A stretch of 64,000 bases of DNA from CAIKMD01 sp963729935 (GTDB lineage: Bacteria; Pseudomonadota; Alphaproteobacteria; ATCC43930; CGMCC-115725), in NCBI GenBank assembly GCA_963729935.1, contig CAVSPW010000002.1, positions 1,550,001 through 1,614,000 of the forward strand. The letters are read 5' to 3'. A program made the position numbers and the translations under genes. This document shows positions 52,800 to 62,290 of this stretch, piece by piece (positions within the stretch are counted from its first letter, which is position 1; each line of letters opens with the position of its first letter). The notes under the pieces were generated by a model. That model was not told the origin of the DNA. It did no database searches and saw only the letters and a list, made by a program, of their open reading frames with translations.

Positions 52800-53161
52800 G
52801 CCGCGAGCGCCGGCGCGCGGCCTTCCGCCGCGGCGACCGCGCCGAACTCTTCTGCCTTTGGCATTTGCGGCTCAAAGGCTATCGCATCCTGGCGCGGCGT
52901 TATCGCACGCCCGTCGGCGAGATCGACCTGGTCGCCCGGCGCGGCGGCGTCTTGGCCGCGATCGAGGTGAAGGCCCGCGGCGATCTGAGGATGGCGAGCG
53001 AGGCCGTGACCGCGCGGCAACGGCAAAGGATCGCGCGCGCGCTGAGCTATTTTCTTGCGAACCGCCCCGATCTTGCCCGGCTTTCGCCGCGTTTCGACGT
53101 GATGCTGGTCGCGCCGCGCCGGCTGCCGCGGCATCTCGTCGATGCCTGGCGGGCGGAATAG
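52796..53161 (+). CDS. yraN: YraN/UPF0102 family protein (nuclease-like fold)
   Basis: The protein has 121 aa and starts at GTG 52796 inside the rsmI stop. It has the restriction-endonuclease-like core RRYRTPVGEIDLVARRGGVLAAIEVKAR, with acidic Asp, Glu and Lys in the order of a PD-(D/E)xK site. The exact role is unproven. Genes rsmI and yraN are neighbours in many proteobacteria. Confidence 0.92.
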   Translation: MSRERRRAAFRRGDRAELFCLWHLRLKGYRILARRYRTPVGEIDLVARRGGVLAAIEVKARGDLRMASEAVTARQRQRIARALSYFLANRPDLARLSPRFDVMLVAPRRLPRHLVDAWRAE

Positions 53162-53252
53162 CGGGGCTGAGAAATCTTGCGGCCGGCGAATCGCGCCGTC
53201 GATTGTCAAAGGAGGCTCGATTACCTAGAGTTTGCATGCGTCAAGGAAAGGG

Positions 53253-53963
53253 ATGGCGGTTGTGATTCGATTCTCATGCGTGCGAGCGTTTCTTTGCGTC
53301 GGCGCCTTGGCGGCAACGGCGCCGCTCGGCGGTTGCGTTGTCGCCGCCGTGGGCGGCGTGGCGGCCGGCGGCTATACCCTCGCGACCGAAGAACGTACGC
53401 CGCAACAGCTCGCCCAGGATGCCGCGATCGGCACGATCGCACACAAGAACTGGGCCGATTACAACCTCGACCTTGCGCGCGATCTGACCGCCACGGTCTA
53501 TGACGGGCGCCTTCTCATCACCGGAATCGTGCCCACCGCCGATTGGAAGGAGAAGGCCGAGCAGCTCGTCGGCAAGATCGATGGCGTCAAAGAGATCAAT
53601 AACGAGATTCAAGTCGGCCAGCCGACGAACCTCGCGCAGGATGCGCGCGACAATATCGTGAGCAACACCTTGCGCGCCCAACTCCTCGCCGACTCGCAGG
53701 TGCGGTCTTCGAACTTCACGGTCCATACCTTGAACGGCATCGTTTATATCCTGGGCTATGCGCGCAACGCCGGCGAACGCGACCGTGTCTTGTCCTATGC
53801 GCGCAATCTTTCCAACGTGGCGCGCGTCATCGCCTTCATCCGCGTCGGAGACCAGGCGCCGGCGCGGATGCCGCCGCCGAGCGCCGGCGCGCCGCCGACG
53901 GAATTGTCGCCATCCGCCGCGCCCACCCCGCGCGATACGATCGAGGTCACGCCGTTGAAATGA
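53253..53963 (+). CDS. BON-domain lipoprotein (DolP/OsmY-like)
   Basis: The protein has 236 aa from ATG 53253, with AAGGAAAGGG upstream. A signal peptide ends in lipobox LGGC with Cys28. Two BON domains follow (about 60-130, TVYDGRLLITGIV; and about 135-205, TVHTLNGIVYILGYARNAGERD), then a Pro-rich tail. BON lipoproteins bind anionic phospholipids and help outer-membrane integrity. It overlaps gshB by ATGA. Confidence 0.92.
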   Translation: MAVVIRFSCVRAFLCVGALAATAPLGGCVVAAVGGVAAGGYTLATEERTPQQLAQDAAIGTIAHKNWADYNLDLARDLTATVYDGRLLITGIVPTADWKEKAEQLVGKIDGVKEINNEIQVGQPTNLAQDARDNIVSNTLRAQLLADSQVRSSNFTVHTLNGIVYILGYARNAGERDRVLSYARNLSNVARVIAFIRVGDQAPARMPPPSAGAPPTELSPSAAPTPRDTIEVTPLK

Positions 53964-54898
53964 GTCTCGTCGCCATCCAGATGGATCCGATCGAGACCAT
54001 CAACGTTAAAGCGGATTCGACGTTCGTCCTGGCGCTCGAGGCTCAGGCGCGCGGTCATCGGCTTTATCACTACCTGCCGCGCCATTTGAGCCTCATCGAC
54101 GGCCGCGTCGTCGCCAAGGCGCGGCGCATGAAGGTGCGGCGCGCGAGCCGGCGCTTCGCGGAGCTCGGGCGGTTCGAGACGCTCGATCTTGCCAAGATGG
54201 ACGTGATTCTGATGCGTCAGGACCCGCCCTTCGACATGGCCTACATCACCGCGACGCATGTGCTCGAACATGTGAGCGGCAAAGTTCTCGTCGTCAACGA
54301 TCCGGCCAGCGTGCGGAACGCGCCCGAGAAGCTTTTCGCCACGCATTTCTTGGGTCTCATGCCGCCGACGCTCGTCTCCAGCGATCGCGACGCGATCCTC
54401 GCCTTTCGCCGCCACCACCGCGACATCATTCTGAAGCCGCTCTTCGGCAATGGCGGCGCCGGCGTCTTTCGCGTCACCAGGGACGACGAGAATTTCAACG
54501 CGCTGCTCGAGAGCTTCGCGGCGTTCTACCGCGAGCCGATCGTGGTTCAGCGCTATCTTCCGGAGGTGCGCAAAGGCGACAAGCGGATCATCCTGGTCGA
54601 TGGCGAACCGGTGGGCGCGGTGTTGCGGGTCCCGGCCAAGGGCGAGGCGCGCGCCAATCTTCATGTCGGCGGCAAGGCCTTGAAGACGAAGCTGACGCGC
54701 CGCGAGCGCGACATTTGCGCGTCGATCGGCCCGACCTTGCGCGACAAGGGCTTGGTCTTTGTCGGCATCGACGTGATCGGCGATTATCTCACCGAGATCA
54801 ACGTCACCTCGCCGACCGGGATTCAGGAAATCAACCGCCTCGACGGTTTGAGGATCGAGAAGCTGGTCTGGGACGCGATCGAAAAACGCCTCGCCTGA
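53960..54898 (+). CDS. gshB: Glutathione synthetase
   Basis: The protein has 312 aa, normal for GshB. The start VAIQMDPIETINVKADSTF is the family N-terminus, with MRQDPPFDMAYI and the ATP-grasp core ILKPLFGNGGAGVFRV, and VGIDVIGDYLTEINVTSPTG at the end. It joins gamma-glutamylcysteine and glycine using ATP. Confidence 0.97.
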   Translation: MSLVAIQMDPIETINVKADSTFVLALEAQARGHRLYHYLPRHLSLIDGRVVAKARRMKVRRASRRFAELGRFETLDLAKMDVILMRQDPPFDMAYITATHVLEHVSGKVLVVNDPASVRNAPEKLFATHFLGLMPPTLVSSDRDAILAFRRHHRDIILKPLFGNGGAGVFRVTRDDENFNALLESFAAFYREPIVVQRYLPEVRKGDKRIILVDGEPVGAVLRVPAKGEARANLHVGGKALKTKLTRRERDICASIGPTLRDKGLVFVGIDVIGDYLTEINVTSPTGIQEINRLDGLRIEKLVWDAIEKRLA

Positions 54899-54914
54899 GG
54901 CGGCGGCGGCGCGA

Positions 54915-55355
54915 TCAGAGCGCCGATCGCGTTGCGGCCAAATGCGCGGCCGCGGGCGCGTTTGCATCGCGGCAGCGCGTCGGGGTCGCGCTGGCGGCGA
55001 AGTCGCGCGCCCAACTCTCGGCCCGCATCAGCCGGTAACCGCTGGGATCCCGATAAAAGAAAAGATTGAGCACGCAATCCGCGGTGCGGTACTGCCACAG
55101 CTGTGCCGGTGATTCGTCGCGCTTCAATTCGGGTTGGCCCAGCATCGCAATGATTTCGGGCGGGCGCAGACCGGTGAGTTCCCGCAGGCTCGGAATACGC
55201 AAGGGAGCCACCGCCGAAACAGGGGTCGGCGTCAAAAGCGCGGCTGGCGCGGAGGCGCGCGACGGGGCGCCCGAGGGCGCGGCACATGCGGCAAGGAGCG
55301 CCGTGGTCATCGCGACCGCGAGGGAGCCGGCTATCCGTGCAAGCAAACTTGACAT
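54915..55355 (-). CDS. Small lipoprotein of unknown function
   Basis: The protein has 146 aa from the Met at 55355, chosen because it gives a clean signal peptide (MSSLLARIAGSLAVAMTT) ending in lipobox LLAAC. A Ser/Ala/Pro linker is followed by a conserved-looking block, IPSLRELTGLRPPEIIAMLGQPELKRDESPAQLWQY split by a turn, which resembles SmpA/BamE-like small lipoproteins (GQP followed by WQY). A C-terminal Cys pair may form a disulfide (TADCVL and TRCRD). It is convergent with gshB. Function not assigned. Confidence 0.75.
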   Translation of the reverse strand: MSSLLARIAGSLAVAMTTALLAACAAPSGAPSRASAPAALLTPTPVSAVAPLRIPSLRELTGLRPPEIIAMLGQPELKRDESPAQLWQYRTADCVLNLFFYRDPSGYRLMRAESWARDFAASATPTRCRDANAPAAAHLAATRSAL

Positions 55356-55546
55356 TCTTTCGACCTTGAACCGCCCATGCCGCTCGCTGACGACAAGGCA
55401 GGGCGCCGGATCAACCATGCACCCCTGTACAATAGAGCATTTAATGATCAGTAAATAAAGAGACTTTAAGCAAAATGCCGGGCTTGCCCCCGCGCGAAAG
55501 CCCCCTATACTGCACCGCAACCTCACCCCTAGTGTCGGAAATATCC

Positions 55547-56542
55547 ATGACGGCCCCCACCATCGATGTCGTCGGCATCGGCAATGCGATCGTCGACGTC
55601 CTCGCACAGGCGGACGAATCTTTCATCGTCGCGGAAAAGCTCACCAAAGGCACGATGGCGCTCATCGACCAGGCGCGCGCCCATGCGCTCTACGGCCGCA
55701 TGGGGCCGGGCCTCGAAGCCTCGGGCGGCTCGGCCGCGAACACGATCGCCGGCATCGCCTCGCTCGGCGGCAAAGGTGCCTATATCGGGAAAGTCGCCGA
55801 TGACCTGCTGGGCAAGGTCTTTGCGCATGATCTGCGCGCGGCGGGCGTCCAATACGACACGGAGCCATTAAAGACCGGCCCGGCGACGGCGCGGTGCCTC
55901 ATCCTCGTGACGCCCGACGCGCAACGAACCATGAACACGTTCCTGGGCGCATCGGTCGAATTCGAGCCCGGCGACGTCGATCGCGAGCTCGTCGCCGCGG
56001 CCCAGCTGACCTATCTCGAAGGCTATTTGTTCGACCGCCCGCTGGCGAAAGCGGCGTTCCGCCAGGCCGGGGAGATCGCGCATAAGGCCGGCCGAAAGGT
56101 CAGCCTCACCCTCTCCGATCCGTTCTGCGTCGACCGCCACCGCGCCGATTTCCGCGACTTGATCCGCGGCCATGTCGACATTCTTTTCGCCAACGAGGCG
56201 GAAATCTGCTCGCTTTACGAGACCAAGGATTTCGAGAAAGCGGCCGCCGCGGTTCGCGGCGAGGCGGAGATCGCCGTTCTGACGCGCAGCGAGAAGGGCG
56301 CCATCGTCATCACGGCGAAGGATCAGGTCACGGTACCCGCCGCGCCGGTCGCCAAGGTGGTCGACACGACGGGTGCCGGCGACCTTTTCGCCAGCGGCTT
56401 CCTTTACGGCTTCACGCGCGGCAAGGATCTGGCGCATTGCGCCAAGCTGGGCGCGCTTTGCGCCGCCGAGATCATTTCTCATTTCGGCGCGCGGCCGGAG
56501 GTCAAGCTCAAGGATCTGGCGGCAAAGGCGGGACTGGCCTGA
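55547..56542 (+). CDS. PfkB-family sugar/nucleoside kinase (adenosine kinase-like)
   Basis: The protein has 331 aa from ATG 55547. PfkB signatures: VVGIGNAIVDVL at the start, ASGGSAANTIAGIASLGG, and the anion-hole motif VDTTGAGDLFASGFLYG near the C-terminus with the catalytic Asp. The sequence FLGASVEF and the DPFCVDRHRADF segment fit the alphaproteobacterial 'adenosine kinase' group. It phosphorylates a sugar or nucleoside alcohol with ATP. It is followed by typA 12 bp later. Confidence 0.93.
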   Translation: MTAPTIDVVGIGNAIVDVLAQADESFIVAEKLTKGTMALIDQARAHALYGRMGPGLEASGGSAANTIAGIASLGGKGAYIGKVADDLLGKVFAHDLRAAGVQYDTEPLKTGPATARCLILVTPDAQRTMNTFLGASVEFEPGDVDRELVAAAQLTYLEGYLFDRPLAKAAFRQAGEIAHKAGRKVSLTLSDPFCVDRHRADFRDLIRGHVDILFANEAEICSLYETKDFEKAAAAVRGEAEIAVLTRSEKGAIVITAKDQVTVPAAPVAKVVDTTGAGDLFASGFLYGFTRGKDLAHCAKLGALCAAEIISHFGARPEVKLKDLAAKAGLA

Positions 56543-56554
56543 AGCAGGCGCCGC

Positions 56555-58378
56555 ATGGATATCCGAAATATCGCCATCATCGCCCATGTCGACCACGGCA
56601 AGACGACCCTGGTCGACCAGTTGTTGCGCCAGAGCGGGGCCTTTCGCGCCAACCAGCAGGTGATGGAGCGGGCGCTCGATTCGAACGATCTCGAACGCGA
56701 ACGCGGGATCACGATTCTCGCCAAATGCACCTCGGTGCAGTGGCACGAGACCCGCATCAATATCGTCGACACGCCGGGTCACGCCGATTTCGGCGGCGAG
56801 GTCGAGCGCATCCTGAGCATGGTCGACGGCGTGCTCGTCCTGGTCGATGCCGCCGAAGGACCGATGCCGCAAACCAAATTCGTCGTCGGCAAGGCGCTGC
56901 GCCAGGGCCTGCGCCCGATCGTCGTCATCAACAAGATCGACCGCTCGGACGCGCGCCCCGTCGAGGTCCATAACGAGATCTTCGATCTGTTCGCCGCGCT
57001 CGACGCCGATGACGAGCAGCTCGACTTTCCGACGCTTTACGCCTCCGGCCGCGCCGGCTGGGCGGTCACGGATTTGAGCGAGGAGCGCAAGGATCTGGTT
57101 CAGCTGTTCGATCTGATCCTGCGCCACGTGAGACCGCCCGTGGCCGACGTCGCCGCGCCCTTCGCCATGCTCGTGACGACGCTCGAAAACGATCCCTATC
57201 TGGGCCGCGTGCTCACGGGCCGGATCCATAGCGGCGTCGCCCGCGTCAACATGCCGGTCAAATCCCTGTCACGCGACAACAAGGTCATCGAGACCGCGCG
57301 ACTGACGAAGCTTCTGGCCTTTCGCGGACTTGATCGGCGGCCGATCGAGGAGGCCGAAGCGGGCGACATCATCGCGATTGCCGGATTTGCCGAGACGACC
57401 GTCGCCGACACCATCTGCGCACCGGAAATCGAGGCGGCGCTTCCTTCCATTCCGGTCGATCCCCCGACTTTGGCGATGACCTTCGCGGTCAACGATTCGC
57501 CGCTCGCCGGGCGCGAGGGCAGCAAAGTCACCTCGCGCATGATCGTGGAGCGGTTGCGGCGCGAGGCCGAGGGCAACGTCGCCATTCACGTGCGCGAGAG
57601 CGAGCAACGCGACGCGACCGAAGTCGCCGGGCGCGGCGAGCTGCAATTGGGCGTGTTGATCGAGACGATGCGCCGCGAGGGCTTCGAGCTCGCGATCTCG
57701 CGTCCGCGCGTCCTCTTCAAGTCGGATCCCGCCTCCGGTCAGCGGCTCGAGCCGATGGAGGAGGTCGTCATCGACCTCGACGAACCCTATGCCGGGATCG
57801 TGGTCGAGAAAATGTCGCTGCGAAAAGGCGAAATGCAGGAAATGCGGCCGACCGGCGGCGGCAAGCTGCGGCTCGTCTTCTTGGCGCCGACGCGCGGCCT
57901 CATCGGCTATCTCGGGGAGTTTCTCACCGACACGCGCGGCACCGGCGTGATGAGCCGGCTGTTCCACGGCTACGGGCCGTGGCGCGGCGCGGTCGAAGGC
58001 CGGCGCAACGGAGTCCTGATCTCGACCGCCGATGGCGTGGCCGTCGCCTATGCGCTGTGGAATTTGGAAGAGCGCGGACCGATGTTCATCACCCCGGGCA
58101 CCCCGGTCTACGAGGGCATGATCGTCGGAGCGCATACGCGCGGCAACGATCTCGAGGTCAACCCGACCAAAGGCAAGCAGCTCACCAATATCCGGACCAA
58201 GGCCGCCGACGAGGCCGTGCGCCTGACGCCGCCGATCCTGATGAGCCTGGAGCAGGCGATCGCTTACATCGCGGATGACGAGCTGGTCGAGGTCACGCCG
58301 AAATCCATCAGGCTGAGGAAGCGCTTTCTCGATCCGAACGAGCGCAAGCGCGAAAGCCGCAAGGTCGAGGTCGGCTGA
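56555..58378 (+). CDS. typA: Ribosome-associated GTPase TypA/BipA
   Basis: The protein has 607 aa. The G domain has AHVDHGKTTLVDQLL, RERGITILAK, VDTPGHADFGGEV and NKIDRSDARP. EF-G-like domains follow, and the BipA-specific C-terminus has GTPVYEGMIVGAHTRGNDLEVN. It helps ribosome assembly and growth under stress or cold. Confidence 0.97.
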   Translation: MDIRNIAIIAHVDHGKTTLVDQLLRQSGAFRANQQVMERALDSNDLERERGITILAKCTSVQWHETRINIVDTPGHADFGGEVERILSMVDGVLVLVDAAEGPMPQTKFVVGKALRQGLRPIVVINKIDRSDARPVEVHNEIFDLFAALDADDEQLDFPTLYASGRAGWAVTDLSEERKDLVQLFDLILRHVRPPVADVAAPFAMLVTTLENDPYLGRVLTGRIHSGVARVNMPVKSLSRDNKVIETARLTKLLAFRGLDRRPIEEAEAGDIIAIAGFAETTVADTICAPEIEAALPSIPVDPPTLAMTFAVNDSPLAGREGSKVTSRMIVERLRREAEGNVAIHVRESEQRDATEVAGRGELQLGVLIETMRREGFELAISRPRVLFKSDPASGQRLEPMEEVVIDLDEPYAGIVVEKMSLRKGEMQEMRPTGGGKLRLVFLAPTRGLIGYLGEFLTDTRGTGVMSRLFHGYGPWRGAVEGRRNGVLISTADGVAVAYALWNLEERGPMFITPGTPVYEGMIVGAHTRGNDLEVNPTKGKQLTNIRTKAADEAVRLTPPILMSLEQAIAYIADDELVEVTPKSIRLRKRFLDPNERKRESRKVEVG

Positions 58379-58397
58379 TCGCGCCTTTGTGCGCGAT
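58378..58397 (+). terminator. Hairpin directly after typA
   Basis: ATCGCGC and GCGCGAT form a perfect 7-bp stem with a 6-base loop starting at the last base of the typA stop. No T-tract follows, so termination would be weak or factor-dependent. Confidence 0.4.
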
Positions 58398-58571
58398 GGC
58401 GCCCCGGGAACCCGCTTGACGCAAGCCAAGCCGCGGTCCCAAACTTCATTCTCGAAAGCCGAGGGTTGAATTTCTGCGCCGCCCCAGGAGCGCATCGCCG
58501 GGCAGCAGCAGCTCGTCGATCGTCACCGACCATCGAAGCGGACGCTTGCGGCGCGACCAGGAGGCGAAACG

Positions 58572-58958
58572 ATGACAGATTCGCCGGCAACGCCAAAACA
58601 CATTCTTGTGGTCGAAGACGACGAGGCCTATGCCCGCCTGGTGCGGCGCATGCTCGAACCGGCTGGTTTCCGCGTCACGACGGCGACGGATTTCGTGACC
58701 GCTCTTCCGATCATCGAAAGCAGCGACGAGGTCGATCTGCTACTGGCGGACATCAACATGCCGCCCGGCACGCCACATGGCCTGTCGATCGGATTGATGG
58801 CGGAAAGCAAGCGCGGGAATCTCAAGATCGTTTATATGAGCGGTTCGATCGAGACGGCGGAGGTCGCGCGCTTCGCCCCGAACGCCACGCTACTGCGCAA
58901 GCCTTTCACGGCGTCGGAACTGCTGGGCGCGGTCAAATCGGCACTCGGCGAAAAATAG
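58572..58958 (+). CDS. Stand-alone receiver-domain protein (CheY-like)
   Basis: The protein has 128 aa with an intact receiver: acidic pocket EDD (15-17), Asp60 in LLLADINMPPG, the switch Ser of VYMSGSI and Lys in LLRKPFT. There is no output domain and no adjacent kinase. It is monocistronic between typA and doxX. It could relay a signal from a hybrid kinase elsewhere. Confidence 0.92.
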   Translation: MTDSPATPKHILVVEDDEAYARLVRRMLEPAGFRVTTATDFVTALPIIESSDEVDLLLADINMPPGTPHGLSIGLMAESKRGNLKIVYMSGSIETAEVARFAPNATLLRKPFTASELLGAVKSALGEK

Positions 58959-59008
58959 CGACGGCGCGCCGCCGGGGCGCGCCGTGCCGTTTGCGATCCC
59001 GACGTCGT

Positions 59009-59512
59009 TCAGCGCACCAAGGGGCGCAGGAAGGGATTTTTCTCGATCGCGGGAAGTTTCTCGACATAGCCATCGATGCCGAAAACATGGCCCGCGCGCA
59101 CGGCGATGAGATAGACGATGACCGCGGCGTCAACGATGTGCTCGTCGAGAATGAAATTGAGCGGCGACGAGACATAGGGAAAATCGAGATGCGCCGACCA
59201 GTAGACCAACATCAGCATGATGCCGAAGACGCCGCTCACCCGCACCATCAGGCCCGAGACGAGCGACAAGCCGATCAACAAATGGCCCCATTTCACGCAG
59301 AAATCGATCAGGGGCATCAGCGACGAAGTTGCCAGCGGACCGTAGATGTCATGGAAGGTCTTCGTGTGCCCGAGGAAGCTCACGGCCGTCCAATGGGGTT
59401 CAATGAAAATTTGCGTGAAGCCGGCATAGAGGAAAACCCAGCCCATCGAAACGCGGAAGAACAGAATGAGACCGCGGTGGAGGGGCGTTTCGAGAGAAGT
59501 GGCATTGTCCAT
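59009..59512 (-). CDS. DoxX-family membrane protein
   Basis: The protein has 167 aa with four hydrophobic helices and the DoxX start LFFRVSMGWVFLYAGFTQIF. The loop WGHLLIGLSLVSGLMVRVSG is also typical. Members are small inner-membrane proteins often linked to thiosulfate:quinone oxidoreductase or redox stress, but no partner is encoded here. Confidence 0.9.
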   Translation of the reverse strand: MDNATSLETPLHRGLILFFRVSMGWVFLYAGFTQIFIEPHWTAVSFLGHTKTFHDIYGPLATSSLMPLIDFCVKWGHLLIGLSLVSGLMVRVSGVFGIMLMLVYWSAHLDFPYVSSPLNFILDEHIVDAAVIVYLIAVRAGHVFGIDGYVEKLPAIEKNPFLRPLVR

Positions 59513-59699
59513 GAGATGCTCCGTTTTTTTAACGTCCCCGATCGGTGACGCGCGGGATTATCTCGGGTATCGCCAAGCGCGCTTTGAGATGGATCAATCG
59601 CTATCTTTCGTAGCGCGACGTCGCGTCGCCGGAGGCCGTCTTTCCCCGGGCAAAGGATTGCGCTAAGGTCCCGCCGCTTTCACTGCCCCATCACCGATT

Positions 59700-60269
59700 A
59701 TGGATCGCGCCATGCTTCGAGCTTTTGCTATCGTCGCTCTCGCGGTCGGCTTCATCTTCAATCTGGGAGGTCCCGTGAGCGCCGCCGATCTCGAGAACAC
59801 ACTCTACCTCGACGTGCCGAAGGGCCGAGTCGTGATCGAATTGCGCCCCGATCTGGCGCCAAAAACGGTCGCGCGAGTCAAGGAGCTGGCCCGCCGGGGC
59901 TTTTATGACGGCCTCGCCTTTCACCGCGTCATCGACGGCTTCATGGCGCAGACCGGCGATCCGCGCGGCGACGGCACCGGCGGCTCGGGTCAGAATCTGA
60001 AGGCGGAGTTCAGCCAGGCGCATTTCCTGCGCGGCACGGTCGGCATGGCGCGCGCGCAAGATCCCGACAGCGCCGACAGCCAGTTCTTCATCTGCTTCGC
60101 GCCGTCGCCCTTCCTCGATGGCAAGTACACGATCTTCGGCCAGGTCGTTTCGGGCATGGAATTCATCGACGCCATCAAGCGCGGCGAAGGTCAAAGCGGG
60201 ATGGTCCGCGATCCCGATCACATCATTCGTATGCAGGTCGCGGCCGACGCCGAGAAAGCCAAGCCGTAA
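59700..60269 (+). CDS. Periplasmic peptidyl-prolyl cis-trans isomerase, cyclophilin type
   Basis: The protein has 189 aa. A signal peptide (MLRAFAIVALAVGFIFNLGG, cleavage near VSAAD) is followed by a minimal cyclophilin domain: RRGFYDGLAFHRVIDGFMAQ with the catalytic Arg, then GDPRGDGTGGSG, QFFICFAPSPFLDGKYTIFG. It speeds proline isomerisation in exported proteins. It is 15 bp upstream of the AmpG-like gene. Confidence 0.95.
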   Translation: MDRAMLRAFAIVALAVGFIFNLGGPVSAADLENTLYLDVPKGRVVIELRPDLAPKTVARVKELARRGFYDGLAFHRVIDGFMAQTGDPRGDGTGGSGQNLKAEFSQAHFLRGTVGMARAQDPDSADSQFFICFAPSPFLDGKYTIFGQVVSGMEFIDAIKRGEGQSGMVRDPDHIIRMQVAADAEKAKP

Positions 60270-60284
60270 ATCTCGCCGCGGCCG

Positions 60285-61556
60285 ATGAGATCCTGGCTCG
60301 CGTCGCTGAGGGTCTATCGCGATCCGCGAATCCTCGCGATCTTGCTGATGGGCTTCGCGAGCGGATTGCCGCTCGCTTTGACCGGAGCGACGCTTTCGAT
60401 CTGGCTGAAGCAATCCGGCATCTCGCTCACCGCGATCGGCCTCTTCGCGCAGGCCGGGCTCTCCTACAATCTCAAATTCCTCTGGGCGCCGGCGATGGAC
60501 CGGATTCCCCTGCCTTTTTTGACGCGCCGGTTCGGCCGGCGCCGCGGCTGGGCGCTTCTGATCCAGGCCGCGCTGGCGCTCGCGCTCCTGGCGCTCGGCG
60601 CCTCCGACCCGGCGGACGGTGTCGGCCGGACGGCGTTTTGCGCCGTCATCGTCGCCTTCCTTTCGGCAAGCCAGGATATCGTCATCGACGCGTATCGTGT
60701 CGAGCTTTTGGCCCCGTCGGAACAGGGCGCCGGTGCGGCGGCGACGCAGGTCGGATACCGCATCGGCATGATCGCGTCTGGCGCGGGCGCGCTCTACCTC
60801 GCCTATTATCTCGGCTGGTTCGCCGCCTACGCCGTCATGGCGGCGCTGATCGTCCTCGGCATGGGCGTCATTCTCGCGACGCGCGCGCCCAAGGCGGCGC
60901 CGCCGCACCAAGGCCCATGGCTGACCGGCGCCGTCATCGCACCCTTCGCCGAATTCGCGCGCCGGCGACATTGGCTGCTCATCCTCGTCTTCGTCGTGCT
61001 CTACAAATTCGGAGACGCGCTCGCCGGCGTGATGTCAGGACCGTTCTATGTCGAACTCGGCTTCGCGCTCACCGAGATCGCGAATATCGCCAAGGTCTTC
61101 GGCGTCGGCGCGAGCATCGCCGGTGTGTTCCTTGGCGGCCTCGCGGTCTATCGCTGGGGCTTGATGCGCGCGCTCCTGGCCTGCGGCGCGCTGCAAATGG
61201 GATCGAACCTCTTCTACATCGTGCAGCTCTGGGCCGGTCACGACCAAGCGATGCTCGCGGCGACGATCGCCATCGAGAACGTGACCGGCGGCATGGCTTC
61301 GGCGGCCTTCGTCGCCTACCTGTCGAGCCTGTGCAATCCCGCCTTCACGGCGACGCAATATGCGCTGCTTTCCGCCCTCGCGGCGACGGCGCGCACGGTG
61401 CTGGCCTCGTCCGGAGGCTTTTTCGCCGACCGATTGGGCTGGGCGCCCTTCTTCGCCCTGGCGACGCTGGCCTGCGTCCCGGGCCTAGCCTTGCTCGCCT
61501 ATCTCATGCGTTCAGCCGATGCGCATGAGCCGCGCCCGGTTGCGGTTGAGCCATAG
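60285..61556 (+). CDS. ampG: AmpG-like MFS permease (muropeptide import)
   Basis: The protein has 423 aa and 12 predicted helices. The AmpG signature is clear: ILLMGFASGLPLALTGATLSIWL near the start, GLSYNLKFLWAPAMDRIPLPFL, and SQDIVIDAYRVELL. It imports anhydro-muropeptides for cell-wall recycling. Its 3' end overlaps the convergent metalloprotein gene by 45 bp. Confidence 0.92.
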   Translation: MRSWLASLRVYRDPRILAILLMGFASGLPLALTGATLSIWLKQSGISLTAIGLFAQAGLSYNLKFLWAPAMDRIPLPFLTRRFGRRRGWALLIQAALALALLALGASDPADGVGRTAFCAVIVAFLSASQDIVIDAYRVELLAPSEQGAGAAATQVGYRIGMIASGAGALYLAYYLGWFAAYAVMAALIVLGMGVILATRAPKAAPPHQGPWLTGAVIAPFAEFARRRHWLLILVFVVLYKFGDALAGVMSGPFYVELGFALTEIANIAKVFGVGASIAGVFLGGLAVYRWGLMRALLACGALQMGSNLFYIVQLWAGHDQAMLAATIAIENVTGGMASAAFVAYLSSLCNPAFTATQYALLSALAATARTVLASSGGFFADRLGWAPFFALATLACVPGLALLAYLMRSADAHEPRPVAVEP

Positions 61557-62237
61557 ACGCTGCGCCTTGGGCGCGGGATGGAGCCGCTCGACCAGGCGCC
61601 AGAAGCGGGGTCCGTGATTCATCTCGGCGAGATGCGCCACCTCATGCGCGACGACGTAGCCGACCACCGATTCCGGCGCGAAGATCAGGCGCCAGGAAAA
61701 GGAGAGACTGCCGGTGCGCGCGCAGCTGCCCCAGCGCGTGGTGGTATCGCGCACGCCGACGCGGGTGACCTTCTGCCCGATCGATTCCGCCAAAGCACGC
61801 GCGCGCCGGCTCAATTCTTCCTTCGCGAGGCCGCGTAAGAAGTCGCGCACGCGGCGCGCGAGAAAGGCGGGGTCGCCCGTCACGCAGATCGCACCGTCTT
61901 CGATCCAAGCGGGCCCGCATCCGCGCGTTTTTTCAACGTGGCGAATGATATGAGGGAGATCGAAAACCGGGACCGCGGCGCCATCGACGAAGGCGGTCCG
62001 CGGCGGCAGCGCGGCGAGCCGCTTCTCGACCCAGCTTCGATTCGCCTCGAGGAAGCGCAGCGCTTCGTTGCGCGAGCCGCGGCGCGGCAAGACCAGCTCG
62101 ACCGCGTCTCCGGTTGCGTCGATACGCAGGGCCAACCGCCGGGCGCGCGGATGCGGGCGAAGCCGCAAGGCGACCTCGCCGCCCGCATAGGACCAGCTCG
62201 TCGGAAAGATTGCTGTACCCGATGACGCGTCGGCCAT
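61512..62237 (-). CDS. YgjP-like (DUF45/WLM-type) zinc metallopeptidase
   Basis: The protein has 241 aa from ATG 62237. The gluzincin-type site is HEVAH in VVAHEVAHLAEMNHGPRFW, with the third His of the NHGP motif, and the family's TTRWGSCARTGSLSFSWRLI precedes it. Members are probably proteases or DNA-associated zinc proteins; function unproven. It is convergent and overlapping with ampG. Confidence 0.92.
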   Translation of the reverse strand: MADASSGTAIFPTSWSYAGGEVALRLRPHPRARRLALRIDATGDAVELVLPRRGSRNEALRFLEANRSWVEKRLAALPPRTAFVDGAAVPVFDLPHIIRHVEKTRGCGPAWIEDGAICVTGDPAFLARRVRDFLRGLAKEELSRRARALAESIGQKVTRVGVRDTTTRWGSCARTGSLSFSWRLIFAPESVVGYVVAHEVAHLAEMNHGPRFWRLVERLHPAPKAQRLWLNRNRARLMRIG

Positions 62238-62290
62238 GCGCGCGATTCTAACGGAAGTCGCATGGACGCGCCAAAAGCTTCTTCCGCCCG

